A stretch of DNA of 64,000 nt. Origin: Pseudomonas nitroreducens (GTDB lineage Bacteria; Pseudomonadota; Gammaproteobacteria; Pseudomonadales; Pseudomonadaceae). The stretch lies in assembly GCF_024170165.1 (NCBI RefSeq), contig NZ_JALJXP010000017.1:62001-126000 (forward strand). Reading direction: 5' to 3'. Below the pieces are notes generated by a model. The model ran no database searches, was not told the DNA's origin, and saw only the letters and a program-made list of their open reading frames with translations. Position 1 is the first letter of the stretch. Each line of letters starts with the position of its first letter. Shown here piece after piece: positions 37,695 to 45,718 of this stretch. Both the position numbers and the translations under genes were made by a program.

Positions 37695-38387
37695 TCAGAA
37701 CGGGAACAGCGGGCTGAGGAAGAAGCGGTCGAACCAGCCCGGCTGGCTCGCGTCGGCGAACGAACCGGTGCCCGAGTAGGTAATGCGCGCATCGGCCACA
37801 CGGGTGGAGGCAACGGTGTTGTCAGTGGCGATGTCGTCGGCGCGGATCAGGCCGGCGATGCGCACCAGCTCGTTGCCGGTGTTCAGGGTCATCCACTTCT
37901 CGCCACGCACGGCAAGGATGCCGTTGGGCATGACGTCGGCCACGGTGACGGTGATCGAGCCGGTCAGGCTGTTGCTCTGTCCGGCCTGGCTGTCGCCCTT
38001 GCTTTCACGGTCGCCGGCGTACTCGGCGGAGAGGCTCAGGTCGCCGCTGCCCACCGGGTTGTTGGTGGTCAGGCTGCTGCCGAACATCGAGGTCAGGCCG
38101 AGCTTGTTCTTGCTGTTCTTGGAAATGTCCGAGCTGGCCTTCTTGCTGGCCTGGGTCTTCTCGTTGAGGGTGATGGTGATGATGTCACCCACGCGGAAGG
38201 CCTTGCGGTCGCCGTAGAGGTTGTTCTCGAACCCTGCCTGGTAGATCGATCCATTGTTCTGGGCGGCCGGCGCAGGCGTGCGCGGCAGCACCGGAGCGTA
38301 ATAGGGATCGTCCGGCTTGGGCGGAGGGCTCACGCACCCTGCCAACGCGGCGATGGCCAGCAGCGGAAGGAGGTGGGAACGGTTCAT
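37695..38387 (-). CDS. flgH: Flagellar L-ring lipoprotein FlgH
   Basis: FlgH forms the outer-membrane L ring. The 230-residue lipoprotein has lipobox LAGC with the lipidated Cys at 18. Conserved features are [39 protein letters not shown] and [33 protein letters not shown]. It ends just before the flgI start region and follows flgG by 41 bp. Confidence 0.97.
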   Translation of the reverse strand: MNRSHLLPLLAIAALAGCVSPPPKPDDPYYAPVLPRTPAPAAQNNGSIYQAGFENNLYGDRKAFRVGDIITITLNEKTQASKKASSDISKNSKNKLGLTSMFGSSLTTNNPVGSGDLSLSAEYAGDRESKGDSQAGQSNSLTGSITVTVADVMPNGILAVRGEKWMTLNTGNELVRIAGLIRADDIATDNTVASTRVADARITYSGTGSFADASQPGWFDRFFLSPLFPF

Positions 38388-38428
38388 CTACAGCTACCTC
38401 TCGGGGAGAGCGACTACGGGATCAGGGC

Positions 38429-39214
38429 TTACAGGTTCTGCGTAACGAAGGAGAGCATCTGGTCCGCGGTGGAGATCACCTTGGAGTTCATCTCGTAGGC
38501 GCGCTGGGTGGTGATCATGTTCACCATCTCTTCCACCACGCTGACGTTGGAGTTCTCCAGGGTGTTCTGCAGCACGGTGCCCAGGCCGTTCAGGCCAGGG
38601 GTGCCGACCTGGGGCGCGCCGCTGGCGGCGGTCTCCAGGAACAGGTTGTTGCCGGTGGCCTGCAGGCCGGCCGGGTTGATGAAGTCGGCGGTCTGGATAT
38701 TGCCGATGATCTGCGGCGTGGCATTGCCGGCAACGGTGACCGAGACGGTGCCGTCGTTGCCGACGGTGAAGGTCTGGGTTTCCGCCGGGACGACGATGGC
38801 CGGCTCCAGAGCGTTGCCGTTGGAGGTGACGATCTGGCCGTCGGAGTTCAGGTGGAAGCTGCCGTCGCGGGTGTAGGCGACGGTGCCGTCCGGAGTCAGC
38901 ACCTGGAAGAAGCCGCGACCGTTGACCGCCATGTCCAGCGGGTTGTCGGTGGTCTGCAGGCTGCCGGCGGTGAAGTTCTTCTGGGTGCCGACGATGCGTA
39001 CACCGGTACCCAATTGCAGGCCCGAAGGCAGCTGGGTGTCCTGGGTCGAATTGGCGCCGGGCTGACGCTTGATCTGGTAGAGCAGGTCCTGGAACTCCGC
39101 GCGGTCGCGCTTGAAGCCCGTGGTGGACACGTTCGCCAGGTTGTTCGAGATGGTGGTCAGGTTCATGTCCTGGGCGGACAGACCGGTCTTGCTGACCCAA
39201 AGTGCCGGAAGCAT
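38429..39214 (-). CDS. flgG: Distal rod protein FlgG
   Basis: FlgG forms the distal rod. The 261-residue protein has the N-terminal MLPALWVSKTGLSAQDMNLTTISNNLANVSTTGFKRDRAEFQDLLYQ motif and the C-terminal SNVSVVEEMVNMITTQRAYEMNSKVISTADQMLSFVTQNL. Length matches the family. It lies 56 bp after flgF. Confidence 0.97.
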   Translation of the reverse strand: MLPALWVSKTGLSAQDMNLTTISNNLANVSTTGFKRDRAEFQDLLYQIKRQPGANSTQDTQLPSGLQLGTGVRIVGTQKNFTAGSLQTTDNPLDMAVNGRGFFQVLTPDGTVAYTRDGSFHLNSDGQIVTSNGNALEPAIVVPAETQTFTVGNDGTVSVTVAGNATPQIIGNIQTADFINPAGLQATGNNLFLETAASGAPQVGTPGLNGLGTVLQNTLENSNVSVVEEMVNMITTQRAYEMNSKVISTADQMLSFVTQNL

Positions 39215-39270
39215 GTCGTTCTCCTCGGGCGCCGGATTCGTGGCGCTGCGGACGGTTAATCAGGTTCTTA

Positions 39271-40014
39271 TCAGCTGAACTGCAAAACACGCGCCATGGA
39301 CTGGGAGTCTTCCTCGGCGGTCTTCATCATCTTCACGTGCAACTCGAACTGGCGAGACAGCGCCAGGATCGAGGTCATCTCGTCGACAGCATTGACGTTG
39401 CTGGCTTCCAGCACGCCGGACTGCACGCTGGCATTGGCATCGACCTGGGGAGCGGGCTGGCCCGACTTCATGCGGATCAGGCCGTCGCTGCCCTTCTCCA
39501 GTTGCTTGGCATCGGGGGTCACGAGCTTGATGCGGTCGACGGTAGCCAGCGCGTTGGGGTTGTTGCCCTGGCCGCGGATGGTGATGGTGCCGTCCTCGCC
39601 GATGTCGATCTTTTCTTCCGGCGGAATCGCGATCGGCCCGCCGTTGCCCATCACCGGCATGCCGTCGCTGGTGCGCAGCTGGCCGAGGGCGTCGATTTCC
39701 AGGCTGCCGGTGCGCACGTAGGCTTCGCCGCCGTCCGGCGCCTGCACGGCGATCCAGGCATCGCCCTTGGCGGCCACGTCGAGGTCACGCCCGGTTTCCT
39801 GCAGGGAGCCGGTGGTGAAGTCGGTCGCCGGGCGCTCGCTCATGGCGAAGACGCGCGCCGGAAAGCTGTCGCCGAACACGGGCATGGCGCGAGCTTGCTC
39901 GAAGTCGCGGCGGAAGCCGGTCGTGGAGATGTTCGCCAGGTTGTTGGCGTGAGCCTGCATGGCTTTGGTGTTCTGGCTCGCGCCGCTCATGGCGACATAC
40001 AGCATTCTGTCCAA
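39271..40014 (-). CDS. flgF: Proximal rod protein FlgF
   Basis: FlgF is a proximal rod subunit of 247 residues. It shows the rod signature near the N-terminus (MLYVAMSGASQNTKAMQAHANNLANISTTGFRRDFEQARAMP) and a hook/rod C-terminus (ASNVNAVDEMTSILALSRQFELHVKMMKTAEEDSQSMARVLQFS). It begins a second operon, flgFGHIJKL, with a perfect sigma-54 promoter about 51 bp upstream, separate from flgBCDE. Confidence 0.96.
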   Translation of the reverse strand: MDRMLYVAMSGASQNTKAMQAHANNLANISTTGFRRDFEQARAMPVFGDSFPARVFAMSERPATDFTTGSLQETGRDLDVAAKGDAWIAVQAPDGGEAYVRTGSLEIDALGQLRTSDGMPVMGNGGPIAIPPEEKIDIGEDGTITIRGQGNNPNALATVDRIKLVTPDAKQLEKGSDGLIRMKSGQPAPQVDANASVQSGVLEASNVNAVDEMTSILALSRQFELHVKMMKTAEEDSQSMARVLQFS

Positions 40015-40064
40015 GGCATTCCTCCAGTGCCGAGTCGGATTCCCGGCGGTGTTGGAGTGACTTC

Positions 40065-40080
40065 AGCAAGGGCTGTGCCA
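40065..40080 (-). promoter_or_regulatory. Sigma-54 promoter of flgFGHIJKL
   Basis: The minus strand reads TGGCACAGCCCTTGCT, identical over all 16 bases to the fliL promoter core. GG and GC spacing is correct. Confidence 0.9.
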
Positions 40081-40126
40081 GAACTGCAAAATCAAGCTCA
40101 AGACATTGATATTCCTGGGAATATCA

Positions 40127-40153
40127 AAAAGAAAAGGCTCCCGAAGGAGCCTC
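40127..40153 (-). terminator. Terminator of flgBCDE
   Basis: On the minus strand AGGCTCC-TTCG-GGAGCCT is followed by TTTTCTTTTT. It lies about 80 bp after the flgE stop. A second hairpin (CAGGCGGC/GCCGCCTG, 40164-40187) precedes it. Confidence 0.9.
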
Positions 40154-40232
40154 GATGGCCGTCAGGCGGCGACTAACTGCCGCCTGCGGCAAAGGGACGT
40201 TGCCGGTGGAAATTGCCGGCAGAACATCATCA

Positions 40233-41540
40233 TCAGCGCAGGTTGATGATGGTGTCGGAGATGGTGCTTTCGGTCTGCACGGTCTTGGCGTTCGCCTGGT
40301 AGTTGCGCTGCGCCACGATCAGGTTCACCAGCTGCGCGGTGAGGTCGACGTTGGAGTCTTCCAGGGTGCCCGAGCCGACCGAACCGAGGGTACCGGAAGT
40401 CGGGGTGCCGATCACCGCCTCGCCCGAGGCCAGCGACTGCTTCCAGCCGGTGTTGCCCACCGGAGTCAGGCCCTGGGTGTTGGCGAAGTTGGCCAGGATC
40501 ACCTGGCCGATCACCTTGGACTGGCCGTTGGTGTAGGTGGCGTACATCTGGCCGTCTTCGGCGAACGACAGGCCGGACATCTGGCCGGTGGCGTAGCCGT
40601 CCTGGGTCACCGCGGTGACGGCAAAGGAGCCGTTGGTCTGGGTGGTCTTGGTCAGGTCGATGCTGATACCGCCCGTGGTACCCGCCGCGCCGTTGGCACC
40701 CCAGGTCACCGGGTTGGTGGTGGAGTCGGTCACGGCCGCCGGCGTCCAGCCCGTCAGGGTCATGGTGTTGTCGGCATTGACGGTCATGCCGGTGGAAGTG
40801 ATGCCCGTCAGCTGGCCGGCACTGTTGAAGGTGATGTCGCTGCTCAGCGGCGTGGTGCTGGTCGGGGTCTGCGGGTTACGCCCGTCCACCAGGGTGTACA
40901 TGCTCCAGTTGTTGGCGCTGTCCTTGACGAAGTAGTTCGTCATGGTGTGCGAGTTGCCCTGGGAGTCGTAGATGTCCACGGAGGTCGACCAGTTGTAGCT
41001 GTCCGAATCGGACGCATCGAACGGCGTGGTGGTCGGCGTGGTGGCGTTGGAGTTCAGGCTCAGGGTCGAGGTGATCTTCGAAGTCGGGCTCGGCGGCTGG
41101 TTGGCGGTGTCGACCTTCAGGTCGGTGATCACACCGTTGACGATGTTGCCGTTGCCGTTGACGCCATAGCCCTGCAGGCGATTGCCCGAGCCATCGACGA
41201 TGTAGCCGCTGGCATCGGTGTTGAAGGTGCCGTTGCGGGTGTAGACGCGGCTGCCGTTGTCGCTGGTCATGAAGAAGCCGTTGCCGCTCACCGCCAGGTC
41301 CAGGCTGCGACCGGTGGTGCTCAGGTTGCCCTGGGTGAACTGCTGCGAGACGGCCTGGGTGACCACGCCGTTACCCACGGCGATGCGGCCGGTGCCGAGC
41401 ATCGAGGAGGCGTAGAGGTCGGCGAACTCGGTCCGCGAGGATTTGAAGCCGGTGGTGCCGACGTTGGCAATGTTGTTGCCGGTGACGTTCAGGTCCATCG
41501 ACGCGGCGTTGAGTCCACTCAGGGCGGTATTGAAAGACAT
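40233..41540 (-). CDS. flgE: Flagellar hook protein FlgE
   Basis: FlgE is the hook subunit. The 435-residue protein has the N-terminal MSFNTALSGLNAASMDLNVTGNNIANVGTTGFKSSRTEFADLY and C-terminal LEDSNVDLTAQLVNLIVAQRNYQANAKTVQTESTISDTIINLR, with a Thr/Asn-rich surface domain between. It is the last gene of flgBCDE, followed by a terminator, and lies 27 bp after flgD. Confidence 0.97.
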   Translation of the reverse strand: MSFNTALSGLNAASMDLNVTGNNIANVGTTGFKSSRTEFADLYASSMLGTGRIAVGNGVVTQAVSQQFTQGNLSTTGRSLDLAVSGNGFFMTSDNGSRVYTRNGTFNTDASGYIVDGSGNRLQGYGVNGNGNIVNGVITDLKVDTANQPPSPTSKITSTLSLNSNATTPTTTPFDASDSDSYNWSTSVDIYDSQGNSHTMTNYFVKDSANNWSMYTLVDGRNPQTPTSTTPLSSDITFNSAGQLTGITSTGMTVNADNTMTLTGWTPAAVTDSTTNPVTWGANGAAGTTGGISIDLTKTTQTNGSFAVTAVTQDGYATGQMSGLSFAEDGQMYATYTNGQSKVIGQVILANFANTQGLTPVGNTGWKQSLASGEAVIGTPTSGTLGSVGSGTLEDSNVDLTAQLVNLIVAQRNYQANAKTVQTESTISDTIINLR

Positions 41541-41567
41541 GTGTTGCTCCTGTGCCGAAACGCGGCG

Positions 41568-42269
41568 TTATTTTCCGATGGTCTGAATGCTGGAGGCGGA
41601 AACCGCGCCGATGCCAGCCAGGTTCAGGGACATTTCCCCGCCGTTCTGGCCCAGCGTGACGCTGTTGACCGTGGCCGGCAGGTAGGTGGTCAGGGCGGTA
41701 CTGGTACCGTCCAGGCTGGCAGTGGCCTTGACGGTGTAGGTACCGGCACCCACCAGCTCGCCGCTGTCGTCCTTGCCGTCCCACTTGAAGTCGATGTTGC
41801 CGGCCTTCTGGGTGCCCATGTCGACGGTGCGCACCAGGTCGCCCGAGTCGTCGTAGATCTTCAGGGTCACGCCATCGCCGCCGGACGGCATCACCAGGGT
41901 GCCGTTGACGCCGGCGCTAGGATCGTCGACCTGCACCTTGCTGGAGTTGACGATCACCGAGCGACCGACCAGCGAAGAAGCCTGCAGGGCCTGCGAGGAC
42001 TGGAACGACGAATAGAAGGTGCCCAGGGTGGTATCCAGGTTCTGCATGCTCTCCAGGCTGCTGAACTGCGCCAGCTGGGAGACGAACTCGGTGTTGTCCT
42101 GCGGGTCCAGCGGGTTCTGGTTGTTCAGCTGGGTGACCAGCAGTTGCAGGAAGGAGTCCTTGCCCAGCGCGCTGGTCCCGGTCTCGCTGGTGGTCGACGA
42201 ACTCGAAGACCCGGAGTTGAGCGAGGACAGGATCGAACTCGTGGTGCTGTTATCGGTATTGATGCTCAT
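41568..42269 (-). CDS. flgD: Hook scaffolding (cap) protein FlgD
   Basis: FlgD caps the growing hook. The 233-residue protein has the conserved N-terminal LGKDSFLQLLVTQLNNQNPLDPQDNTEFVSQLAQFSSLE segment and a C-terminal FlgD Ig-like/Tudor region (VTLKIYDDSGDLVRTVDMGTQKAGNIDFKWDGKDDSGELVGAGTYTVKA). It lies between flgC and flgE. Confidence 0.97.
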   Translation of the reverse strand: MSINTDNSTTSSILSSLNSGSSSSSTTSETGTSALGKDSFLQLLVTQLNNQNPLDPQDNTEFVSQLAQFSSLESMQNLDTTLGTFYSSFQSSQALQASSLVGRSVIVNSSKVQVDDPSAGVNGTLVMPSGGDGVTLKIYDDSGDLVRTVDMGTQKAGNIDFKWDGKDDSGELVGAGTYTVKATASLDGTSTALTTYLPATVNSVTLGQNGGEMSLNLAGIGAVSASSIQTIGK

Positions 42270-42285
42270 GGGGCGTCCTCTGCGC

Positions 42286-42729
42286 TTACTGACCCAGGGT
42301 CAGGACCTTCTGCATCATCTGCTTGGCGGTGTTCATCATTTCCGCGTTGCTCTGGAAGGAACGGCTGGCGGAGATCATGTCGGCCATCTCTTCCACCACG
42401 TTGACGTTGGGGTAGTAGACGTAGCCGTCCTTGTCGGCGGCCGGGTGGTTCGGTTCGTAGCGCGGCACCAGCGGGCTCTGGTCCTCGACCACGCCCAGCA
42501 CCTGCACGCCGGAACCGGCCTGGTCGGTTTCGCCGAACAGCGAACCCTGGTCGCCGCCCTGGGCGTTCTGCAGCATGGTGGAGAACACCGGGTGACGGGC
42601 GCGGTAGGTCTGGTCGATGCTCGAGGAGACGCTCTCGGCGTTGGCGATGTTCGAGGCGGTGGTGTTCAGACGGGTGGTCTGGGCACTCATGCCGGTACCG
42701 GCGATGTTGAAGACACTGGCGAGCGACAT
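42286..42729 (-). CDS. flgC: Proximal rod protein FlgC
   Basis: FlgC is a rod subunit of 147 residues, with MSLASVFNIAGTGMSAQTTRLNTTASNIANAES at the N-terminus and VNVVEEMADMISASRSFQSNAEMMNTAKQMMQKVLTLGQ at the C-terminus. It lies 5 bp after flgB in the flgBCDE operon. Confidence 0.97.
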   Translation of the reverse strand: MSLASVFNIAGTGMSAQTTRLNTTASNIANAESVSSSIDQTYRARHPVFSTMLQNAQGGDQGSLFGETDQAGSGVQVLGVVEDQSPLVPRYEPNHPAADKDGYVYYPNVNVVEEMADMISASRSFQSNAEMMNTAKQMMQKVLTLGQ

Positions 42730-42734
42730 GGCGA

Positions 42735-43142
42735 TTACTCCCCGCGCAGGGCGTTCATCAGCCCTTTGAACTTGCTGTTGAGGAAGGTGAACGAGGCCTG
42801 GAACTGCACGGAGTTCTCTGCGTAGTTGGCCTGTTCCATCTGCTCATCGACGGTGTTCTGGTCGACCGAGGGCTGGTTCGGGATGCGGTACTTCAGCGAC
42901 TCGTCACCGATGCCGAAACCATCGGCGGCAATGTGATGCGCGTTGGTCAGGGTCGCGCTGAAGGTGCCGTTCTTCATCTTGTCCGACTGGGCCGCCAGCA
43001 CCGAGGCGAAATCCAGGTCGCGCGCCTTGTAGTTGGGCGTGTCGGCGTTGGCCAGGTTATTGGCCAGTACTTCAGCGCGCTGGGAGCGGAAGCTCAGTGC
43101 TTGCTGGTGGATGCCGAGGGCTTTGTCGAAGCTGATGCTCAT
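42735..43142 (-). CDS. flgB: Proximal rod protein FlgB
   Basis: FlgB is the first rod subunit after FliE. The 135-residue product begins MSISFDKALGIHQQALSFRSQRAEVLANNLANADTPNYKARDLDFASVL. The C-terminus contains SVQFQASFTFLNSKFKGLMNALRGE. ATG 43142 is preferred over GTG 43148 because AGG lies at 9 nt and homologues start MSISF. It heads flgBCDE and has a perfect sigma-54 promoter about 42 bp upstream. Confidence 0.96.
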   Translation of the reverse strand: MSISFDKALGIHQQALSFRSQRAEVLANNLANADTPNYKARDLDFASVLAAQSDKMKNGTFSATLTNAHHIAADGFGIGDESLKYRIPNQPSVDQNTVDEQMEQANYAENSVQFQASFTFLNSKFKGLMNALRGE

Positions 43143-43183
43143 GGTCACGAACCTGTTTGCCGGTGTGGGCTTGCCAACACTTC

Positions 43184-43199
43184 AGCAAGGTGCGTGCCA
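43184..43199 (-). promoter_or_regulatory. Sigma-54 promoter of flgBCDE
   Basis: The minus strand reads TGGCACGCACCTTGCT, an exact match to TGGCACG-N4-TTGCT. Predicted leader to flgB is about 30 nt. Confidence 0.92.
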
Positions 43200-43239
43200 C
43201 ATTCTCATTCCCTTGATAATCAAGAGCTTGGTGGCATCC

Positions 43240-43410
43240 AGAGAGCGGCAAGGAGCGGCAAACAGCGGCAAAGCGGCAATCGGTTTCCTTGCCGCCGGGG
43301 GCAAGGCGGCAAGCTTGCCGCTGCGCTTTGCCGCCCTCTTGCACGGTTGCCATTGCCGTTTACGTTGCCGCGCTCAGCCTGCTCGCGAACGGACTGGCAA
43401 CGTCGGCCCT
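43240..43410. repeat. CGGCAA/TTGCCG repeat cluster upstream of flgB
   Basis: Within about 170 bp there are at least five CGGCAA and five TTGCCG motifs, arranged as near-direct repeats at the left (about 43243-43284) and as inverted copies after it. The region lies upstream of the flgB sigma-54 promoter and downstream of the LysR gene stop. It may hold activator sites or be a degenerate repeat. I see no gene in 43200-43455. Confidence 0.6.
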
Positions 43411-43455
43411 GCCGACAGATCGCGGGCATGGCCCGCTCCTGCAGGGAGTCGACTT

Positions 43456-44307
43456 CTAGGATTGCGCGAGTGCCAGGAACGCGCTCGGCAGGCGCGCCTG
43501 GCGCCGATCCTTCAGGCAATACAGGTACTCGTCGATCAGGCTCGCGCCCTTTATCTCCAGCACGCATAGCTGCGGGTTATCCGGCACTTCCTGGCGGGCG
43601 ATGATGCTCACCCCCAGGTTGCGGATCACCGCCTCGCGGATCGATTCGCGGCTGCCGATCTCCAGCATCGAAGCCGGCGTCACCCCCGCCTGCTGCAACA
43701 TCGCCTCGGTCAGCTGGCGGGTGGTGGAACCCGCCTCGCGCATCAGCAGGCAATGGCTGCGCAAGTCGCCCAGGCTCACCGACTGCAGCGCCGCCAGCGG
43801 GTGGCTGCGATGCACCGCCAGCACCAGCGGGTCGCTGCCCAGCACCACGCGGGTCAGGCGCGCGTCGTCGACCTGCTGCGAGGAAGCCGCCAGGTCCACC
43901 CGGCATTCGATCAGCGATTCGAGCACCTGCTGGGAGTTGCCGATCTCCACCGACACCTCGATCTGCGGGAAGCGCTCGCGAAAATTCTTGATCAGTCCGA
44001 GCACGTAATAAGGAGAGGTGGCACCGATGCGCAGCGCGCCCTGCATCTGCCCGCAGTTGCGCAGGTAGAACTCGATGTCGGCTTCCTGCTGCAGCAGCGC
44101 CTCGACCATCGGCAGCAGGCGCGCCCCCTCGTCGCTCAGGGTCAGGCGACGGCCACCGCGATAGAACAACTCCACCGCATACTGGCTTTCCAGGTTGCGG
44201 ATCTGCGTGGTCACGGTCGGCTGGCTGAGGCCGAGTTTCTTCGCCGCCTGGGTGATGCTGCCCAGCTTCGCCACCCGGTAGAACGCCTTCAATTCCGCGC
44301 TCAACAT
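43456..44307 (-). CDS. LysR-family transcriptional regulator
   Basis: A 283-residue regulator with an N-terminal winged helix-turn-helix (LKAFYRVAKLGSITQAAKKLGLSQPTVTTQIRNLESQYAVELFYR) and a LysR substrate-binding domain (about 90-280, GALRIGATSPYYVLGLIKNFRERFPQIEVSVEIGNSQQVLESL). ATG 44307 gives MLSAELKAFYRV; a 40-residue upstream extension looks untranslated. It is divergent from wecB-nfrBA across a 256-bp gap containing the short inverted repeat GCAAC-ACCA-GTTGC near 44449-44462. Divergent layout suggests it may regulate the glycan operon, which is inference; the inducer is unknown. Confidence 0.85.
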   Translation of the reverse strand: MLSAELKAFYRVAKLGSITQAAKKLGLSQPTVTTQIRNLESQYAVELFYRGGRRLTLSDEGARLLPMVEALLQQEADIEFYLRNCGQMQGALRIGATSPYYVLGLIKNFRERFPQIEVSVEIGNSQQVLESLIECRVDLAASSQQVDDARLTRVVLGSDPLVLAVHRSHPLAALQSVSLGDLRSHCLLMREAGSTTRQLTEAMLQQAGVTPASMLEIGSRESIREAVIRNLGVSIIARQEVPDNPQLCVLEIKGASLIDEYLYCLKDRRQARLPSAFLALAQS

Positions 44308-44563
44308 CGACCGTTCCGCCTTTTCGAAAAATTCATCAACATTTTTTCTCGGCGCTGCCGGCAAACCGGCGCCAGCCCACTGACAACGCGGCCTGCAGCC
44401 AGGCGACAAAACATCCAAAAAGGTCAATGTACCTGACCTGTATCACTGGCAACACCAGTTGCTGCTGGACAGCCCGGAGTTGAGCGACTTTCATTGCCCT
44501 TGGAAAAAATCCCACATGGAAAACCGAAGGCGGCCTCACAAGGGTGCGCCCAAGGAGCAATTG

Positions 44564-45718
44564 ATGAAGTACAAAGTCACCATGGTTTTCGGAACCCGTC
44601 CGGAAGCCATCAAGATGGCCCCCCTCGCCCGCGTCCTCCGCCGCACCCCGGAAATCGAGCTGCGCATCTGCTCCACCGGCCAGCATCGCGAGATGCTACA
44701 GCAAGTGCTGGACTCCTTCGAACTCGAGGTGGACGAAGACCTCGACGTCATGACCCAGGGCCAGACGCTGAACAGCCTGTCGCTGCAGATGATGGGCAAG
44801 CTGGACGACAGCTACGACCGCCATCGCCCGGACATCGTGCTGGTCCATGGGGATACCACGACCAGTTTCATCGCCGCCCTCACTGCCTTCCACCGACAGA
44901 TTCCGGTGGGCCACGTCGAGGCCGGCCTGCGCACCGGCAACATCCACCAGCCCTGGCCGGAAGAAGCCAACCGCCGCCTCACCGCGGTGATCGCCGACCT
45001 GCACTTCCCGCCGACCAAGGCCTCGCGGGACAACCTGCTGCGCGAAGGGGTGAACATCGACCAGATCGAAGTCACCGGCAACACGGTGATCGATGCCCTG
45101 CTGTGGATGCGCGAGCACCTGCACGAAACCCACTGGAAACCCGCCATCGATTCGCCCCTGGCCAAATTCACCGGCGACCGCCGCGTAGTGCTGATCACCG
45201 GCCACCGCCGGGAGAACTTCGGCAAGGGCTTCGAGCGCATCTGCCAGGCCCTGGCGGAGCTGGCCCAGCGCTTCCCCGACGTCGACTTCGTCTACCCGGT
45301 GCACCTCAACCCGCAGGTGCAGAAAGCCGTCTACGGCCTGCTCTCGGACAAGCCCAACATCCACCTGATCGCTCCGCAGGACTACCAGCACTTCGTCTGG
45401 CTGATGGACCGCGCGTACATCATCCTCACCGACTCGGGCGGCATCCAGGAGGAAGCCCCGGCGCTGGGCAAACCGCTGCTGGTGTTGCGCCGTGTCACCG
45501 AGCGCCCGGCCGTGCTGGAAGGCGGCACCGTGGTACTGGTGGGTACCAACACCGGGCGCATCGTCAGCGAAGCCAGCCATCTGCTGCGCGACGAGGAAGT
45601 CTACGAGCAGATGAGCCGGGTATTCAGTCCCTACGGCGACGGCCATGCCAGCGAGAAGATCGTCGCCCGGCTGCTGTCCTGGTTCGGTGAATCACGCACG
45701 CCAAGCGAGTTCGAATGA
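44564..45718 (+). CDS. wecB: UDP-N-acetylglucosamine 2-epimerase (non-hydrolysing)
   Basis: WecB interconverts UDP-GlcNAc and UDP-ManNAc. The 384-residue protein begins MKYKVTMVFGTRPEAIKMAPLARVL, with later family motifs STGQHREML, VHGDTTTSFIAALTAFHRQIPVGHVEAGLRTGN, LITGHRRENFGKGFERI and TDSGGIQEEAPALGKPLLVLR. AAGGAG lies 8 nt before ATG 44564. It is the first gene of the operon and overlaps nfrB by 4 bp (ATGA). No other ManNAc-pathway gene is nearby, so UDP-ManNAc probably feeds the adjacent transferase directly. Confidence 0.95.
   Translation: MKYKVTMVFGTRPEAIKMAPLARVLRRTPEIELRICSTGQHREMLQQVLDSFELEVDEDLDVMTQGQTLNSLSLQMMGKLDDSYDRHRPDIVLVHGDTTTSFIAALTAFHRQIPVGHVEAGLRTGNIHQPWPEEANRRLTAVIADLHFPPTKASRDNLLREGVNIDQIEVTGNTVIDALLWMREHLHETHWKPAIDSPLAKFTGDRRVVLITGHRRENFGKGFERICQALAELAQRFPDVDFVYPVHLNPQVQKAVYGLLSDKPNIHLIAPQDYQHFVWLMDRAYIILTDSGGIQEEAPALGKPLLVLRRVTERPAVLEGGTVVLVGTNTGRIVSEASHLLRDEEVYEQMSRVFSPYGDGHASEKIVARLLSWFGESRTPSEFE

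Noticed and set aside
43456..44427. Longer 323-codon version of the LysR protein
   Set aside because: The first 40 codons lack LysR similarity; the helix-turn-helix begins right after ATG 44307, which has a reasonable ribosome-binding site.
44447..44464. Sigma-54-like TGGCAACACCAGTTGCTG upstream of wecB
   Set aside because: GG and GC are 11 bp apart rather than 10, which usually abolishes sigma-54 promoter function.
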